This document shows, piece by piece, positions 18,466 to 28,149 of a stretch of 56,951 bases of DNA. The notes under the pieces were generated by a model that worked only from the letters and a program-made list of their open reading frames with translations, was not told the origin of the DNA and did not search any database. Positions within the stretch are counted from its first letter, which is position 1. Every line of letters begins with the position of its first letter. Both the position numbers and the translations under genes were made by a program. Source of the stretch: Arenibacter sp. F26102 (lineage in GTDB: Bacteria; Bacteroidota; Bacteroidia; Flavobacteriales; Flavobacteriaceae); the NCBI RefSeq assembly GCF_023015865.1, contig NZ_JALKBC010000019.1:1-56951 (forward strand), written 5' to 3'.

Positions 18466-18861
18466 TAATCATTACTTAATATTAGATATATTTTACGGCA
18501 TAATTTTTCAAGGGAATTTATGCCCAATACCAATATATCCACTAATTTAACGAGCGTAAGTTTTAAGAATATGTTATGACTGGACTAAAACAACCAGCAA
18601 AAAACATATTCCCAAGTGATTTGCAATTAATTTATATCCAATAAAGATTAGGGCATAATTAAGTGTAGGAACATAGCTCATTTAAGATTTGAATAAAATA
18701 ATTTAACTAATCAAAATAAAAAAGAGCATAATATAACCCATCAGGTATAGGTCCCAAAAGCTTAGTGGACATTACCAAAGATTCACTTAATAATTAAAGA
18801 TATTAAGGTGTATGTATAACGAAGGGCGATTTAATTATGACCTTAAAAAAATATATAAAAG
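18466..18861. other. 396-bp AT-rich gap without a gene
   Basis: Contains a 7-bp inverted repeat GGCATAA/TTATGCC (18497-18503 with 18518-18524), which could be a weak terminator for the preceding small gene although no T-run follows. A 22-codon ORF at 18576 is too short to support. Nothing else is recognised; the promoter of the carbonic anhydrase should lie in the right half. Confidence 0.35.
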
Positions 18862-19491
18862 ATGAAAAAACTAGATCAAGTTTTTAAAAATAACGAAAAA
18901 TGGATTCAAGAAAAATTATCGGTAAGTCCGGAATTTTTCAGTGATATGGGCAAAGGACAAAGCCCGGAAATACTTTATATTGGGTGCTCGGACAGTAGGG
19001 TAACCGCCGAAGAACTTATGGGAGTGGGGCCAGGAGAGGTCTTTGTACACCGTAACATTGCCAATATGGTTATAAGCATAGACCTTAATGTTATGTCCGT
19101 GGTAAATTATGCAGTTGAACACCTAAAAGTGAACCATGTTGTTGTTTGTGGCCATTATTCCTGTGGAGGTGTAAAAGCGGCTATGCAATCTGCCGATTTA
19201 GGTATTTTAAACCCATGGCTGAGAAACATTAGGGATGTATACAGAATACATAAAAATGAACTTAATGCCATAACCGACGAGGACAAAAAATATGATCGCT
19301 TGGTAGAATTGAACGTAGAGGAACAATGTATTAATCTAATCAAGACTGCAGCGGTTCAAAAAGCTGCCAGAGATCGCGACCTTACCGTACATGGTTGGGT
19401 TTTCGATATACATACTGGAAAGCTCATTGACCTAAAAATAGATTTCGAAGGTATTCTAAAGAACATAATGGAAATCTACCATCTCGATTAG
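18862..19491 (+). CDS. Beta-class carbonic anhydrase
   Basis: 209 aa zinc enzyme interconverting CO2 and bicarbonate. The zinc ligands C42, H98 and C101 and the catalytic pair D44-R46 are all readable in CSDSR and CGHYSCGG. Length and the HGWVFDIHTGKL segment near the C-terminus fit bacterial beta-carbonic anhydrases; no signal peptide, so cytosolic. The SulP transporter gene lies 154 bp downstream on the same strand. This pairing is common in marine bacteria and points to concentrating or balancing bicarbonate for carboxylation reactions. Confidence 0.95.
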   Translation: MKKLDQVFKNNEKWIQEKLSVSPEFFSDMGKGQSPEILYIGCSDSRVTAEELMGVGPGEVFVHRNIANMVISIDLNVMSVVNYAVEHLKVNHVVVCGHYSCGGVKAAMQSADLGILNPWLRNIRDVYRIHKNELNAITDEDKKYDRLVELNVEEQCINLIKTAAVQKAARDRDLTVHGWVFDIHTGKLIDLKIDFEGILKNIMEIYHLD

Positions 19492-19645
19492 GTGAACGCT
19501 AGCAATTGGGTAAACCAGATTTAGCTAATTAGGCATTAATTAATTTAAAGATATCCCAATCATTGCACAACTCCAAAACGGTTTACCGTCGTTAGGATTT
19601 GTGCAGTGAATTGTCAATAACTATAATCAATTTAAAAACATTAAA

Positions 19646-21496
19646 ATGAAAAATATATTTTCAAATTTAAAGGGCGATCTATTTGGGGGAATTACCGCCG
19701 GTATTGTTGCCTTACCCTTGGCACTTGCCTTTGGGGTTTCTTCAGGACTTGGTCCGGACGCCGGTTTGTACGGCGCCATATTCATAGGCTTCTTCGCCGC
19801 ATTATTTGGCGGCACCCCGTCTCAAATTAGTGGCCCAACTGCTCCAATGACCGCGGTAAGTTTGGTTGTTATTGCAGGAATCGTGGCTGCAAATAACGGC
19901 GATGTTGAAAAGGCGCTGCCCTCTATACTTTTGGTTTTCTTATTGGCAGGGGTACTTCAAATTCTATTAGGAGTTATAGGAGTTGGGAAATACATTAAAT
20001 ACATTCCCTATCCTGTTGTTTCCGGTTTTATGACCGCAATTGGGGTCATCATCATCATTACCCAAGTTCTACCAGCCATCGGTTACTATCCAAAAGAGGA
20101 TAAGGATTATGTTTCAGAATATACACCCATGGCGGAAGAGGTGCTGTTGGATAAAATCTTGAAGGAAGAGGCCGGTGAAGGTTACTTGGTATTGGAGGAC
20201 TTTAAAGAGACCCAAAAAAGAGCCGCAGAAGTAAGTGAGGAACACATTTTAATCGAGGCCAAAACCTTAGCGGGCAATGAGGCCAAATCTGTTATAGGTA
20301 CTGTGAAAATATTGCCAAGGGCACTGGCAAATATAGATTGGCTGGAACTTATATTGGCATTATCTACCATTATAATTATCTTTGGATTCAAGAAAATTAC
20401 TACTGCGGTCCCTAGTACCTTGGTGGCATTGTTAGTCGTGTCCGGAGCTGCTTTTGCCTTTAATATGGATTACAGGCCGATAGCAGAAATCCCCAGTGGA
20501 TTTCCTCTGCCCCATTTCGAAATGTTTACCGATTTTAAATTCGCGCAGATATCCCCATACTTATTTGCAGCCCTATCGTTGGCCGTACTTGGTGCCATAG
20601 ATTCCTTATTAACGTCAGTTGTTGCCGATAATATGACCAAAACAAAGCATAATCCCAATAAGGAATTATTGGGTCAAGGAATCGGGAATAGTATAGCCTC
20701 TATTTTTGGAGGGATTCCAGGAGCCGGAGCTACAATCCGTACCGTTGTAAATATTAATGCAGGAGGAAAAACCCGCTTGTCCGGAGCAATAGCCGCCATA
20801 TTATTGTTAGTAATCCTTTTGGCATTAGGCCCAGTTGCCTCACAAATCCCTGCAGCCGTTTTAGCTGGTATTTTGGTAACCGTAGGTATTGGCGTTATGG
20901 ATTATAAAGGGTTAAAAGCTATACCGGCCATGCCAAAAAGTGAAGTTGCCATTATGATTTTGGTGTTGTTACTTTCTGTTTTTTGGGATTTGGTAAGTGC
21001 CGTTGGTATAGGTCTTATAATTGCATCGCTAATCTTTATGAAAAAAATGGGCGATCTAACGGCGGAACGTTCAGATGTGAAGCCCCTACTTAAGGAAAGA
21101 GCCTGGGCAGATGAGGGAACTTTCCCTGAGAGCCTTAAATCAAGCGTATTTATTAAACACGTCAAAGGCCCTTTATTTTTTGGTTCAACAAGTGATTTTC
21201 AACAACTTGCCAAGCAGATACCGAAGACGGCCTCCACAGTTGTCATTAGAATGGATAGAATGCAATATATGGATCAATCCGGACTATACGCCATGGAGGA
21301 TATTCTAGTTGATTTACGACGCGATAACATAGAAGTGCTATTCGTGGATGTTTTGGACCAGCCAAGGTATATGATGGAACGAATAGACATTATTCCAGAT
21401 TTGGTGTCGAAGGAGCATATATTCGATACTTTTCAAGATTGCACCAATTATATCAAACAAAAGGAAAAGGTTCTAAGCGAACGCATTCCTGCTTAA
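19646..21496 (+). CDS. SulP-family anion transporter with STAS domain
   Basis: 616 aa inner-membrane transporter. The SulP signature is present at the N-terminus (GGITAGIVALPLALAFG, then SGPTAPMT). About 11-12 hydrophobic segments follow, and a C-terminal STAS domain (about 500-605) contains RMDRMQYMDQSGLYA. A hydrophilic insertion of about 75 residues (roughly 150-225) interrupts the membrane domain after ITQVLPAIGYY. SulP members carry bicarbonate, sulfate or dicarboxylates. The neighbouring carbonic anhydrase favours bicarbonate, probably Na+-coupled as in BicA, but this is inference. A strong terminator follows. Confidence 0.9.
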   Translation: MKNIFSNLKGDLFGGITAGIVALPLALAFGVSSGLGPDAGLYGAIFIGFFAALFGGTPSQISGPTAPMTAVSLVVIAGIVAANNGDVEKALPSILLVFLLAGVLQILLGVIGVGKYIKYIPYPVVSGFMTAIGVIIIITQVLPAIGYYPKEDKDYVSEYTPMAEEVLLDKILKEEAGEGYLVLEDFKETQKRAAEVSEEHILIEAKTLAGNEAKSVIGTVKILPRALANIDWLELILALSTIIIIFGFKKITTAVPSTLVALLVVSGAAFAFNMDYRPIAEIPSGFPLPHFEMFTDFKFAQISPYLFAALSLAVLGAIDSLLTSVVADNMTKTKHNPNKELLGQGIGNSIASIFGGIPGAGATIRTVVNINAGGKTRLSGAIAAILLLVILLALGPVASQIPAAVLAGILVTVGIGVMDYKGLKAIPAMPKSEVAIMILVLLLSVFWDLVSAVGIGLIIASLIFMKKMGDLTAERSDVKPLLKERAWADEGTFPESLKSSVFIKHVKGPLFFGSTSDFQQLAKQIPKTASTVVIRMDRMQYMDQSGLYAMEDILVDLRRDNIEVLFVDVLDQPRYMMERIDIIPDLVSKEHIFDTFQDCTNYIKQKEKVLSERIPA

Positions 21497-21502
21497 AATT
21501 AT

Positions 21503-21535
21503 ACGAGCCCCACTAATCAATGGGGCTCGTTTTTT
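21503..21535 (+). terminator. Intrinsic terminator after the SulP gene
   Basis: Perfect 10-bp stem ACGAGCCCCA/TGGGGCTCGT (21503-21512 with 21521-21530), 8-nt loop and TTTTT. Its place inside the extended pheS reading frame supports the later pheS start. Confidence 0.9.
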
Positions 21536-21574
21536 ATTTAAGCAAAATCTATTCGCCGCTTGGCATAAAAGTTT

Positions 21575-21582
21575 TAAATTTG
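21575..21582 (+). promoter_or_regulatory. Promoter -7 box of pheS
   Basis: TAAATTTG matches the Bacteroidota -7 consensus TAnnTTTG exactly, with TTCG 19 nt upstream as a poor -33 box. It lies between the SulP terminator and the ATG at 21622. Confidence 0.6.
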
Positions 21583-21621
21583 TGGCTCCTATTTTTAGGA
21601 AAGACAAGCCAAGCAGTTACC

Positions 21622-22641
21622 ATGATAGAGGAAATAAAGGAACATATATTGGAGGTAGAAAAATTTTATTCTACCGATAAAGAGGCCATAGAGGCATTCC
21701 GAATTAAATACTTAGGAAAAAAAGGATTGTTCAATCATTTTTTTTCAGATTTTAAAAACGTGCCCAACGAGCAAAAGAAGGAGTTTGGCCAAACCGTAAA
21801 CCAACTAAAAACAGTTGCCACCGAAAAGGTAAACGCCCTGAAGGAGGCTCTTGAAAACAAGAAGGAGGAAAAAGGAATTTATGGGGACTTAACCAGACCT
21901 GGAGAGCCCTTGGGACTTGGAACGCGTCATCCTATCTCTATAGTTAAAAATCAGATCATCGACATCTTTTCCCGAATTGGGTTCAATGTTTCCGAAGGAC
22001 CGGAAATAGAGGATGACTGGCACAACTTTACTGCCCTAAACCTTCCGGAATACCATCCGGCCAGGGATATGCAGGATACCTTTTTTATTCAGACCGATCC
22101 GGACATTTTATTGCGTACCCACACCTCATCGGTACAGGTGCGATATATGGAAAATAACAAACCTCCGATCAGGACCATTTCACCTGGTAGGGTTTACAGG
22201 AATGAAGCTATATCCGCAAGGTCACATTGCTTTTTTCACCAAGTGGAAGGTCTCTATATAGATAAGGACGTTTCTTTTGCAGATCTAAAGCAAACACTAC
22301 AATTTTTTACCACCGAACTGTTCGGCAAATCCAAAATAAGGCTTAGGCCATCCTACTTCCCTTTTACAGAACCTAGTGCCGAAGTAGACGTTTATTGGGG
22401 ATTGGAAACAGAAACGGATTACAAAATGACCAAGGGAACAGGTTGGTTGGAAATCATGGGTTGTGGTATGGTAGACCCCAATGTACTTACAAATTGTGGA
22501 ATCGACGCCAATGAATATTCCGGCTTCGCCTTTGGAATGGGTATAGATCGTATCGCACTATTACTCCATCAAATATCTGATATAAGACTCTTGAGTGAAA
22601 ATGATGTGCGGTTTTTAGAGCAATTTAAGAGCGCCTTTTAG
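21622..22641 (+). CDS. pheS: Phenylalanyl-tRNA synthetase alpha subunit
   Basis: 339 aa from the ATG at 21622, the normal length for PheS; the frame is open from 21520 but those 34 codons overlap the SulP terminator and a promoter box. The N-terminal coiled coil (about 1-85) and class II catalytic core are present: motif 2 (SPGRVYRNEAISARSH) and motif 3 (GFAFGMGIDRIALLLH), plus FTEPSAEVDVYW in the phenylalanine site. It charges tRNA-Phe as part of an alpha2-beta2 enzyme. The beta subunit gene is not in the window. Confidence 0.96.
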   Translation: MIEEIKEHILEVEKFYSTDKEAIEAFRIKYLGKKGLFNHFFSDFKNVPNEQKKEFGQTVNQLKTVATEKVNALKEALENKKEEKGIYGDLTRPGEPLGLGTRHPISIVKNQIIDIFSRIGFNVSEGPEIEDDWHNFTALNLPEYHPARDMQDTFFIQTDPDILLRTHTSSVQVRYMENNKPPIRTISPGRVYRNEAISARSHCFFHQVEGLYIDKDVSFADLKQTLQFFTTELFGKSKIRLRPSYFPFTEPSAEVDVYWGLETETDYKMTKGTGWLEIMGCGMVDPNVLTNCGIDANEYSGFAFGMGIDRIALLLHQISDIRLLSENDVRFLEQFKSAF

Positions 22642-22772
22642 TTTTTTGACTAGCACTCTTAGAAGTGTTGGCAATATATCCGTTTATTGAAAGTGGCTCG
22701 GCCTATAAATATTGAATAACAAAAATCCCCCAACCATGGAATTGGAAGGAGGACGAAACATTTATCGCCCAA

Positions 22773-23168
22773 GTGAAAAAAGATATAGAAATTCCGATTG
22801 CAAAAAATGTACATGTGGCCATTATTCCCGAATGGAACGATGAGTTCTTGGAAAAAAATTGGAATGCCTATATCATTAACGACCGGGATACCGCAATTGA
22901 AGCAGTAATAGCGGTATCCAACGGCTACGAAGGAGATAGAAAAACATCTACCATGCGCCACGGACTTGGCGACATCCCCGCTAAGGAATACCGAAAGATT
23001 GAAGTGTTGCAGGAAGATATTTTAGCTTTTAACAATGAATTTTTCGTTACTTTTTTCGCAGATGACAAACTATACGAAAAACGCTTCCTCTTCGAAAAAT
23101 ACTCTATTAACGAATCCAATCTAAGCCCCATCCCTGTTATGGAATTGGAGGGCGTACTGGCCCAATAG
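22773..23168 (+). CDS. Hypothetical protein, uncertain start
   Basis: 131 aa from a GTG at 22773. I do not recognise the family; it is a soluble alpha/beta-looking protein with VHVAIIPEWNDEFLEKNWN near its start. The frame is open and protein-like for 19 more codons upstream (to 22716, reading ...PWNWKEDETFIAQ) but has no ATG, GTG or TTG there. So either a rare start (ATA/ATT), the internal GTG, or a recent start-codon loss or frameshift must be assumed. An ATG at 22736 is in another frame. It lies 131 bp downstream of pheS. Confidence 0.6.
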   Translation: MKKDIEIPIAKNVHVAIIPEWNDEFLEKNWNAYIINDRDTAIEAVIAVSNGYEGDRKTSTMRHGLGDIPAKEYRKIEVLQEDILAFNNEFFVTFFADDKLYEKRFLFEKYSINESNLSPIPVMELEGVLAQ

Positions 23169-23262
23169 TCCATTAATTATATCCAAAGAACCCATTCAGG
23201 TATCCATCTCAATTTAACAAAACTTTAATTTCGTTTAGTTCGGTTTGTTCAGAACCAATAAG

Positions 23263-23270
23263 TATATTTG
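23263..23270 (+). promoter_or_regulatory. Promoter -7 box of the GbsR-RND operon
   Basis: TATATTTG matches TAnnTTTG exactly, with TTTG at 23244-23247 (15-nt spacing, shorter than usual). The upstream DNA holds a partial direct repeat (GTTTAGTTCG, GTTTGTTCAG) that could be an operator for the regulator encoded first in this operon. Confidence 0.5.
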
Positions 23271-23331
23271 CGCCTTATTTTACTGATTTCGGACAATTTC
23301 AATTCCCAAAACAGTAATAAAGCTATTAAAA

Positions 23332-23835
23332 ATGAAAGACAATATCTGCAAAGAGAAAATGGCCTTAGTTGAAAAACTAGGTGTTCATTTAGAGGGTAGA
23401 GAGCAATTGGCACCTGTTGCTGCCCGTATTTTGGCTTATATAATCCTTACGGGAAAGAAAGGGTCCACTTTTGAAGATATGGTAACTATACTATGTGCAA
23501 GTAAAAGTACAATTTCTACACACCTTAATCATTTACAGGATTTAAATAAAATTGAGTATTACACAAAGACAGGAGACCGCAAAAAGTATTTTATAATCAA
23601 TAAAAATACAATTATACAACATGTGGATAGAATGATCAGCCATTGGAATGCAGAGCGGGTCATTCATTTAGAAATTAAAGCATATAAAGAAACCCAAAAT
23701 AAATTAAAAATTGAAAATGACGACGAGAAGTTCGATTTATCCTTTCACAATGATTACGTAAAGTTCGTAGATGAAGCGACAGCTTCAGTTAAAGAATTAA
23801 GAGAAAAATTAATTAGCAATAAATTCCATATTTAA
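23332..23835 (+). CDS. GbsR/MarR-type winged-helix regulator
   Basis: 167 aa. The region 25-95 reads as a winged helix: APVAARILAYIILTGKKGSTFEDMV, the recognition helix SKSTISTHLNHLQDLNKI, and a wing with TGDRKKYFII. The long C-terminal helices (about 105-160) would dimerise. This GbsR-like subgroup commonly precedes RND efflux genes in Flavobacteria and is thought to repress them. It is the first gene, 12 bp before the adaptor gene, so it probably controls its own operon. Inducer unknown. Confidence 0.82.
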   Translation: MKDNICKEKMALVEKLGVHLEGREQLAPVAARILAYIILTGKKGSTFEDMVTILCASKSTISTHLNHLQDLNKIEYYTKTGDRKKYFIINKNTIIQHVDRMISHWNAERVIHLEIKAYKETQNKLKIENDDEKFDLSFHNDYVKFVDEATASVKELREKLISNKFHI

Positions 23836-23847
23836 ACTCAACTAAAA

Positions 23848-24981
23848 ATGAAGAATAATAAATTATATACCATACTAGGACTAAGTGTATTCTTAGTTAT
23901 TGTGAGTTGTGGCAGCAAACAAGAAAACCCTGCTGCAGCACAACAAGCACCAGCGTTACCTTTTCCAGTGTCCCAAGTAGAACATAAAACCGTAACAGGA
24001 TATATAGATTACCCCGCAACTATTGAGGGTAGGGTAAACAGTGATGTTAGAGCTAAAACATCGGGGTATATTGAGAAAGTATATGTAGATGAAGGTCAAA
24101 AGGTACAAAAGGGACAAGTATTATTTAAATTGGAAACACAGTCTTTGAATCAAGATGCCGTTGCGGCACAAGCGCGTGTTAATGTAGCACAAGTAGAAGT
24201 AGAAAAATTGATTCCCCTGGTAGAAAAAAACATTATTAGCCCTGTTCAATTGGAAACGGCCAAAGCCAATTTAGCACAAGCAAAAGCTAGTTATAGTGGA
24301 GTTTCAGCAAACATTGGTTATGCAACTATTAAAAGTCCAATAGATGGCTATGTTGGTTCCATAAATTTTAGGGAAGGTGCCTTAATTAGTCCAAGTGATG
24401 CAACTCCATTAACAACTGTAAGTGAAATTGACCAAGTATATGCGTTTTTTAGTTTCAATGAAGCACAATACATAGACCATTTACAGAGATCTGAAGGGAA
24501 AAGTAAAGCGGAACGAATTAAAAATTCTCCCGATTTAAGTTTGGTTTTGGCCAACGGTAAAATATATTCAGAAAAAGGACGTATTCAAACGAGTACAGGT
24601 CAAATAAATCAAAATACCGGGACCATAAAAATTAGAGCGGCCTTTAACAATCCAAACGAAATCTTAACCAATGGTAACAGTGGTAAAATAAGATTTCCTA
24701 TAGAATATAAGGATGCTGTAGTGGTACCTCAAACAGCCACTTTTGAGCAACAAGGCAACATTATGATATTTAAACTTGGTGCCGACAACAAAGTAGAAAC
24801 ATCCATTGTAAAAATAAAAGGCTCAGTAGGAAACCTATATGTTGTGGAATCAGGTGTGGATACCAATGATAAAATTATTGTTTCCGGTGTAGGTAAACTA
24901 AGAAACGGGATGGTCATTACACCTCAAGAAACTTCCTTTGAAGAGGCCATTAAACCTGTAGCAACATTATTTAAGAACTAG
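23848..24981 (+). CDS. RND efflux periplasmic adaptor lipoprotein (AcrA/MexA type)
   Basis: 377 aa membrane-fusion protein. Lipobox VIVSC places the lipidated cysteine at residue 21, followed by the biotinyl-lipoyl-like half motifs (SGYIEKVYVDEGQKVQKGQ and later IKSPIDGYVGSINFREGALI). The alpha-hairpin between them is rich in AQA/KAN repeats, and a beta-barrel and membrane-proximal domain follow. It links the inner-membrane pump to the outer-membrane channel encoded downstream. Spacing to the pump gene is 25 bp. Confidence 0.93.
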   Translation: MKNNKLYTILGLSVFLVIVSCGSKQENPAAAQQAPALPFPVSQVEHKTVTGYIDYPATIEGRVNSDVRAKTSGYIEKVYVDEGQKVQKGQVLFKLETQSLNQDAVAAQARVNVAQVEVEKLIPLVEKNIISPVQLETAKANLAQAKASYSGVSANIGYATIKSPIDGYVGSINFREGALISPSDATPLTTVSEIDQVYAFFSFNEAQYIDHLQRSEGKSKAERIKNSPDLSLVLANGKIYSEKGRIQTSTGQINQNTGTIKIRAAFNNPNEILTNGNSGKIRFPIEYKDAVVVPQTATFEQQGNIMIFKLGADNKVETSIVKIKGSVGNLYVVESGVDTNDKIIVSGVGKLRNGMVITPQETSFEEAIKPVATLFKN

Positions 24982-25006
24982 TCACCAACTAACAAAAATA
25001 GTAGTC

Positions 25007-28000
25007 ATGTTAAAAACATTTATTGAAAGACCCGTTCTTTCAACGGTAATTTCTATTATAATAGTATTACTAGGAATTATCAGTATTACTAGCTTACCTA
25101 TCGAGGAATACCCGGATATTGCACCACCGACTATTAAGGTTTCTGCAAACTATACTGGAGCCAACGCAGAAACAGTTATGGAGAGTGTCATCATCCCAAT
25201 TGAAGAACAGATCAATGGTGTGGAAGGCATGACGTACATTACGTCTACTGCATCCAATACAGGAGCTGCAGAAATTACTGTATATTTTAATCAAGAAATT
25301 GATGCCGATATAGCAGCAGTAAACGTGCAGAACCGTGTGGCAAGGGCAACTCCCTTATTGCCCCAAGAGGTTACCCAAACCGGTGTTACCACGCAAAAAC
25401 AGGAAACGAGTGCGTTAATGTTTATATCCATGTATTCTGAAAGCGAAAATTACGATGCTACCTTTATTCAGAATTACTTGAAAATTAACGTAATTCCAGC
25501 AATGCAACGTATTAGTGGTGTTGGGGATGTTAGCGTCTTCTCACAACAGGATTATGCCATGCGAATCTGGTTAAATCCAGAAAAACTTGCTTCTTACGGT
25601 TTAATTCCTTCAGACATATCCGCAGTATTGGCAGAACAAAATTTAGAAGCGGCAGCTGGTTCTTTAGGTCAGAACAACGGAGAATCGTTTTCATATACAC
25701 TAACCTATAGCGGACGTTTTAAAAACGAAAGCCAATACAGCGACATTGTAATTAAAGCGTTGGGAGACGGGGAGTTTTTACGCTTAAAAGATGTGGCTAC
25801 TATTGAGTTGGATGCACAATCTTACGCGGCTAACGCGATGAGTAAAGGTTATCCAGCAGTGTTTATGGGAATCTTTCAAACAAAAGGTTCCAACGCCCAA
25901 GAAATTATTGAGAACATTAAAATTACTTTGGAATCGGTTAAAGCCGACCTTCCGGAAGGTTTGGACATTTTTGTGCCATACGATACAAGTCTGTTCCTAA
26001 ATGCGTCTATTGATAAGGTAATAACCACCTTGTTAGAGGCATTTTTATTGGTATTCTTAGTGGTGTTTATCTTCTTGCAAGATTTTCGTTCCACCTTAAT
26101 TCCTGCAATTGCAGTACCAGTTTCCATTATTGGAACCTTCTTTTTCTTGAATATTTTCGGCTATTCCATCAACTTATTAACGCTATTTGCACTAGTGCTA
26201 GCTATTGGTATTGTGGTAGATGATGCTATTGTTGTGGTAGAAGCTGTTCATGCCAAGATGGACAACGGAGAACACAATCCTAAAAAGGCAACCTTAACAG
26301 CCATGAACGAAATATCCGGAGCTATTATATCAATTACCTTGGTAATGGCAGCGGTATTTATCCCGGTAACCTTTGTAACGGGTCCAACAGGTGTATTTTA
26401 TGAGCAATTTGGTGTTACTTTAATTATTGCCATCCTTATTTCTGCTGTAAATGCTTTAACGTTAAGTCCGGCCTTATGTGCTCTGTTATTAAAAGAACAC
26501 AAGGAAGACGAAGAATTAAAAGGAAAAAGCCCGATAAAACGTTTTTACACATTATTCAATCGTGGCTTTAACGCATCAATAGATAAATATGGCAAATCAC
26601 TTCAATTTTTATACAGAAGAAAATTCGTTTCCGTTTTATTATTGATCATTGCCGTTATAGGAATTTATTGGGCATCCACAACAACTCCAACAGGTTTTGT
26701 ACCTAATGAGGATAGAGGAATTATCTTCGCAAATATTGAGTTGCCACCAGGGGCCTCTTTGGATAGAACAGATGCCGTGTCAAGAAAATTATTCGACAAA
26801 ATAGACGGTATCGACGGTGTTGTAGCCGTTAACTTTATTAAAGGTCGAAGTATCATCAGTGGATCGGGCAGTAACTTTGGGTTTGGTATTATAAAACTTG
26901 AGGATTGGAGCGAGCGTAAGGATGAAGCCCTATCAGCACAAGCCATTACAGGAAAATTATTTGGTATAGCCGCTACTATTCCAGAAGCTAATATTATATT
27001 CTTTTCACCACCAAGTATACGTGGTTTTGGTAACTCTGCTGGTTTTGAGATTAATTTACTGGATAAATTTGGAGGAGAGTTCACGGATTTGGACAAGGCC
27101 AAGAATGACTTTACCATGGCCTTAATGCAGCATCCAGAAATTAAATACGCAACGTCCGCATTTAACACGAATTACCCACAGTACGAAATGGAGGTGAATG
27201 TGCCTTTAGCAAAAGAAAAAGGAGTTTCCATAACAAGTATCTTTTCCACATTACAGGGATACATTGGTGGAATTTATGCCTCGGATTTTTCAAGATTTGG
27301 AAAGCAATTTAGGGTATACATACAAGCATTGCCAGAAGACAGAGCAGATGAAAGTGCGTTAAACAGTATGTACGTAAGAACGGATACAGGAGAAATGACG
27401 CCAATTACACAGTTTGTCAATCTAAAACGTGTATATGGTCCGCAATCGGTTACCCGTTTCAACTTGTTCAATTCTACGACTATAACTGGTGCCACAAACG
27501 ACGGATTTAGTACAGGTGATGCCATCAGAGTTATTGAGGAAGAAGTAGCAAAACTACCGACCAATTATACTGTGGCCTATTCTGGATTAACCCGGGAAGA
27601 GGTGAATGCAGGAAACCAAACCACCTTTATTTTTATATTAAGTATCCTGTTTGTGTATTTCTTATTAAGTGCACAGTACGAAAGTTATTTACTGCCATTT
27701 GCAGTTGTATTATCCTTGCCGTTCGGTGTATTTGGCGCGTATATAAGTACAAAGTTTTTAGGTCTGGAGAACAATATATATTTCCAAATAGCCCTAATCA
27801 TGCTTATAGGATTGCTCGCTAAAAACGCCATCCTTATAGTGGAATTTGCGCTACAAAGACGAAAGAATGGCGAGAGTATCGTTGATGCGGCCATCCATGG
27901 GGCAAAAGCGCGTTTACGTCCAATTTTAATGACCTCATTTGCCTTTATTCTAGGATTAATGCCATTGGTGTTGGCAAATGGAGTTGGGGCAGAAGGAAAC

Positions 28001-28144
28001 AACTCTATCGGAACAGGAGCAGCGGGAGGAATGCTTATCGGAACCATTTTGGGTGTCTTTGTAATTCCCATCCTATTTATCTTATTTCAGTGGCTACAAG
28101 AAAAAGTCTCAAGTAAACCAGCAGTACAAACTATTGAAGATTAA
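25007..28144 (+). CDS. RND multidrug efflux pump, AcrB/MexB (HAE1) type
   Basis: 1045 aa, full length for the HAE1 family. N-terminal MLKTFIERPVLSTVISI starts TM1, and two large periplasmic loops and 12 helices can be followed. TM4 carries the proton-relay aspartates in GIVVDDAIVVVEAV, and TM10 the lysine in LLAKNAILIVEFA. This is a proton-driven exporter of hydrophobic or amphipathic compounds working as a trimer. It is the centre of a four-gene operon, with the outer-membrane factor 5 bp downstream. The substrate range cannot be deduced. Confidence 0.95.
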   Translation: MLKTFIERPVLSTVISIIIVLLGIISITSLPIEEYPDIAPPTIKVSANYTGANAETVMESVIIPIEEQINGVEGMTYITSTASNTGAAEITVYFNQEIDADIAAVNVQNRVARATPLLPQEVTQTGVTTQKQETSALMFISMYSESENYDATFIQNYLKINVIPAMQRISGVGDVSVFSQQDYAMRIWLNPEKLASYGLIPSDISAVLAEQNLEAAAGSLGQNNGESFSYTLTYSGRFKNESQYSDIVIKALGDGEFLRLKDVATIELDAQSYAANAMSKGYPAVFMGIFQTKGSNAQEIIENIKITLESVKADLPEGLDIFVPYDTSLFLNASIDKVITTLLEAFLLVFLVVFIFLQDFRSTLIPAIAVPVSIIGTFFFLNIFGYSINLLTLFALVLAIGIVVDDAIVVVEAVHAKMDNGEHNPKKATLTAMNEISGAIISITLVMAAVFIPVTFVTGPTGVFYEQFGVTLIIAILISAVNALTLSPALCALLLKEHKEDEELKGKSPIKRFYTLFNRGFNASIDKYGKSLQFLYRRKFVSVLLLIIAVIGIYWASTTTPTGFVPNEDRGIIFANIELPPGASLDRTDAVSRKLFDKIDGIDGVVAVNFIKGRSIISGSGSNFGFGIIKLEDWSERKDEALSAQAITGKLFGIAATIPEANIIFFSPPSIRGFGNSAGFEINLLDKFGGEFTDLDKAKNDFTMALMQHPEIKYATSAFNTNYPQYEMEVNVPLAKEKGVSITSIFSTLQGYIGGIYASDFSRFGKQFRVYIQALPEDRADESALNSMYVRTDTGEMTPITQFVNLKRVYGPQSVTRFNLFNSTTITGATNDGFSTGDAIRVIEEEVAKLPTNYTVAYSGLTREEVNAGNQTTFIFILSILFVYFLLSAQYESYLLPFAVVLSLPFGVFGAYISTKFLGLENNIYFQIALIMLIGLLAKNAILIVEFALQRRKNGESIVDAAIHGAKARLRPILMTSFAFILGLMPLVLANGVGAEGNNSIGTGAAGGMLIGTILGVFVIPILFILFQWLQEKVSSKPAVQTIED

Positions 28145-28149
28145 GAACA

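Noticed and set aside
18576..18644. 22-codon ORF in the gap before carbonic anhydrase (MTGLKQPAKNIF)
   Set aside because: Faintly like a SulP N-terminus, but too short and without a supporting domain or promoter.
26665..27168. 167-codon minus-strand frame inside the RND pump gene
   Set aside because: Antisense shadow of a well-conserved gene.
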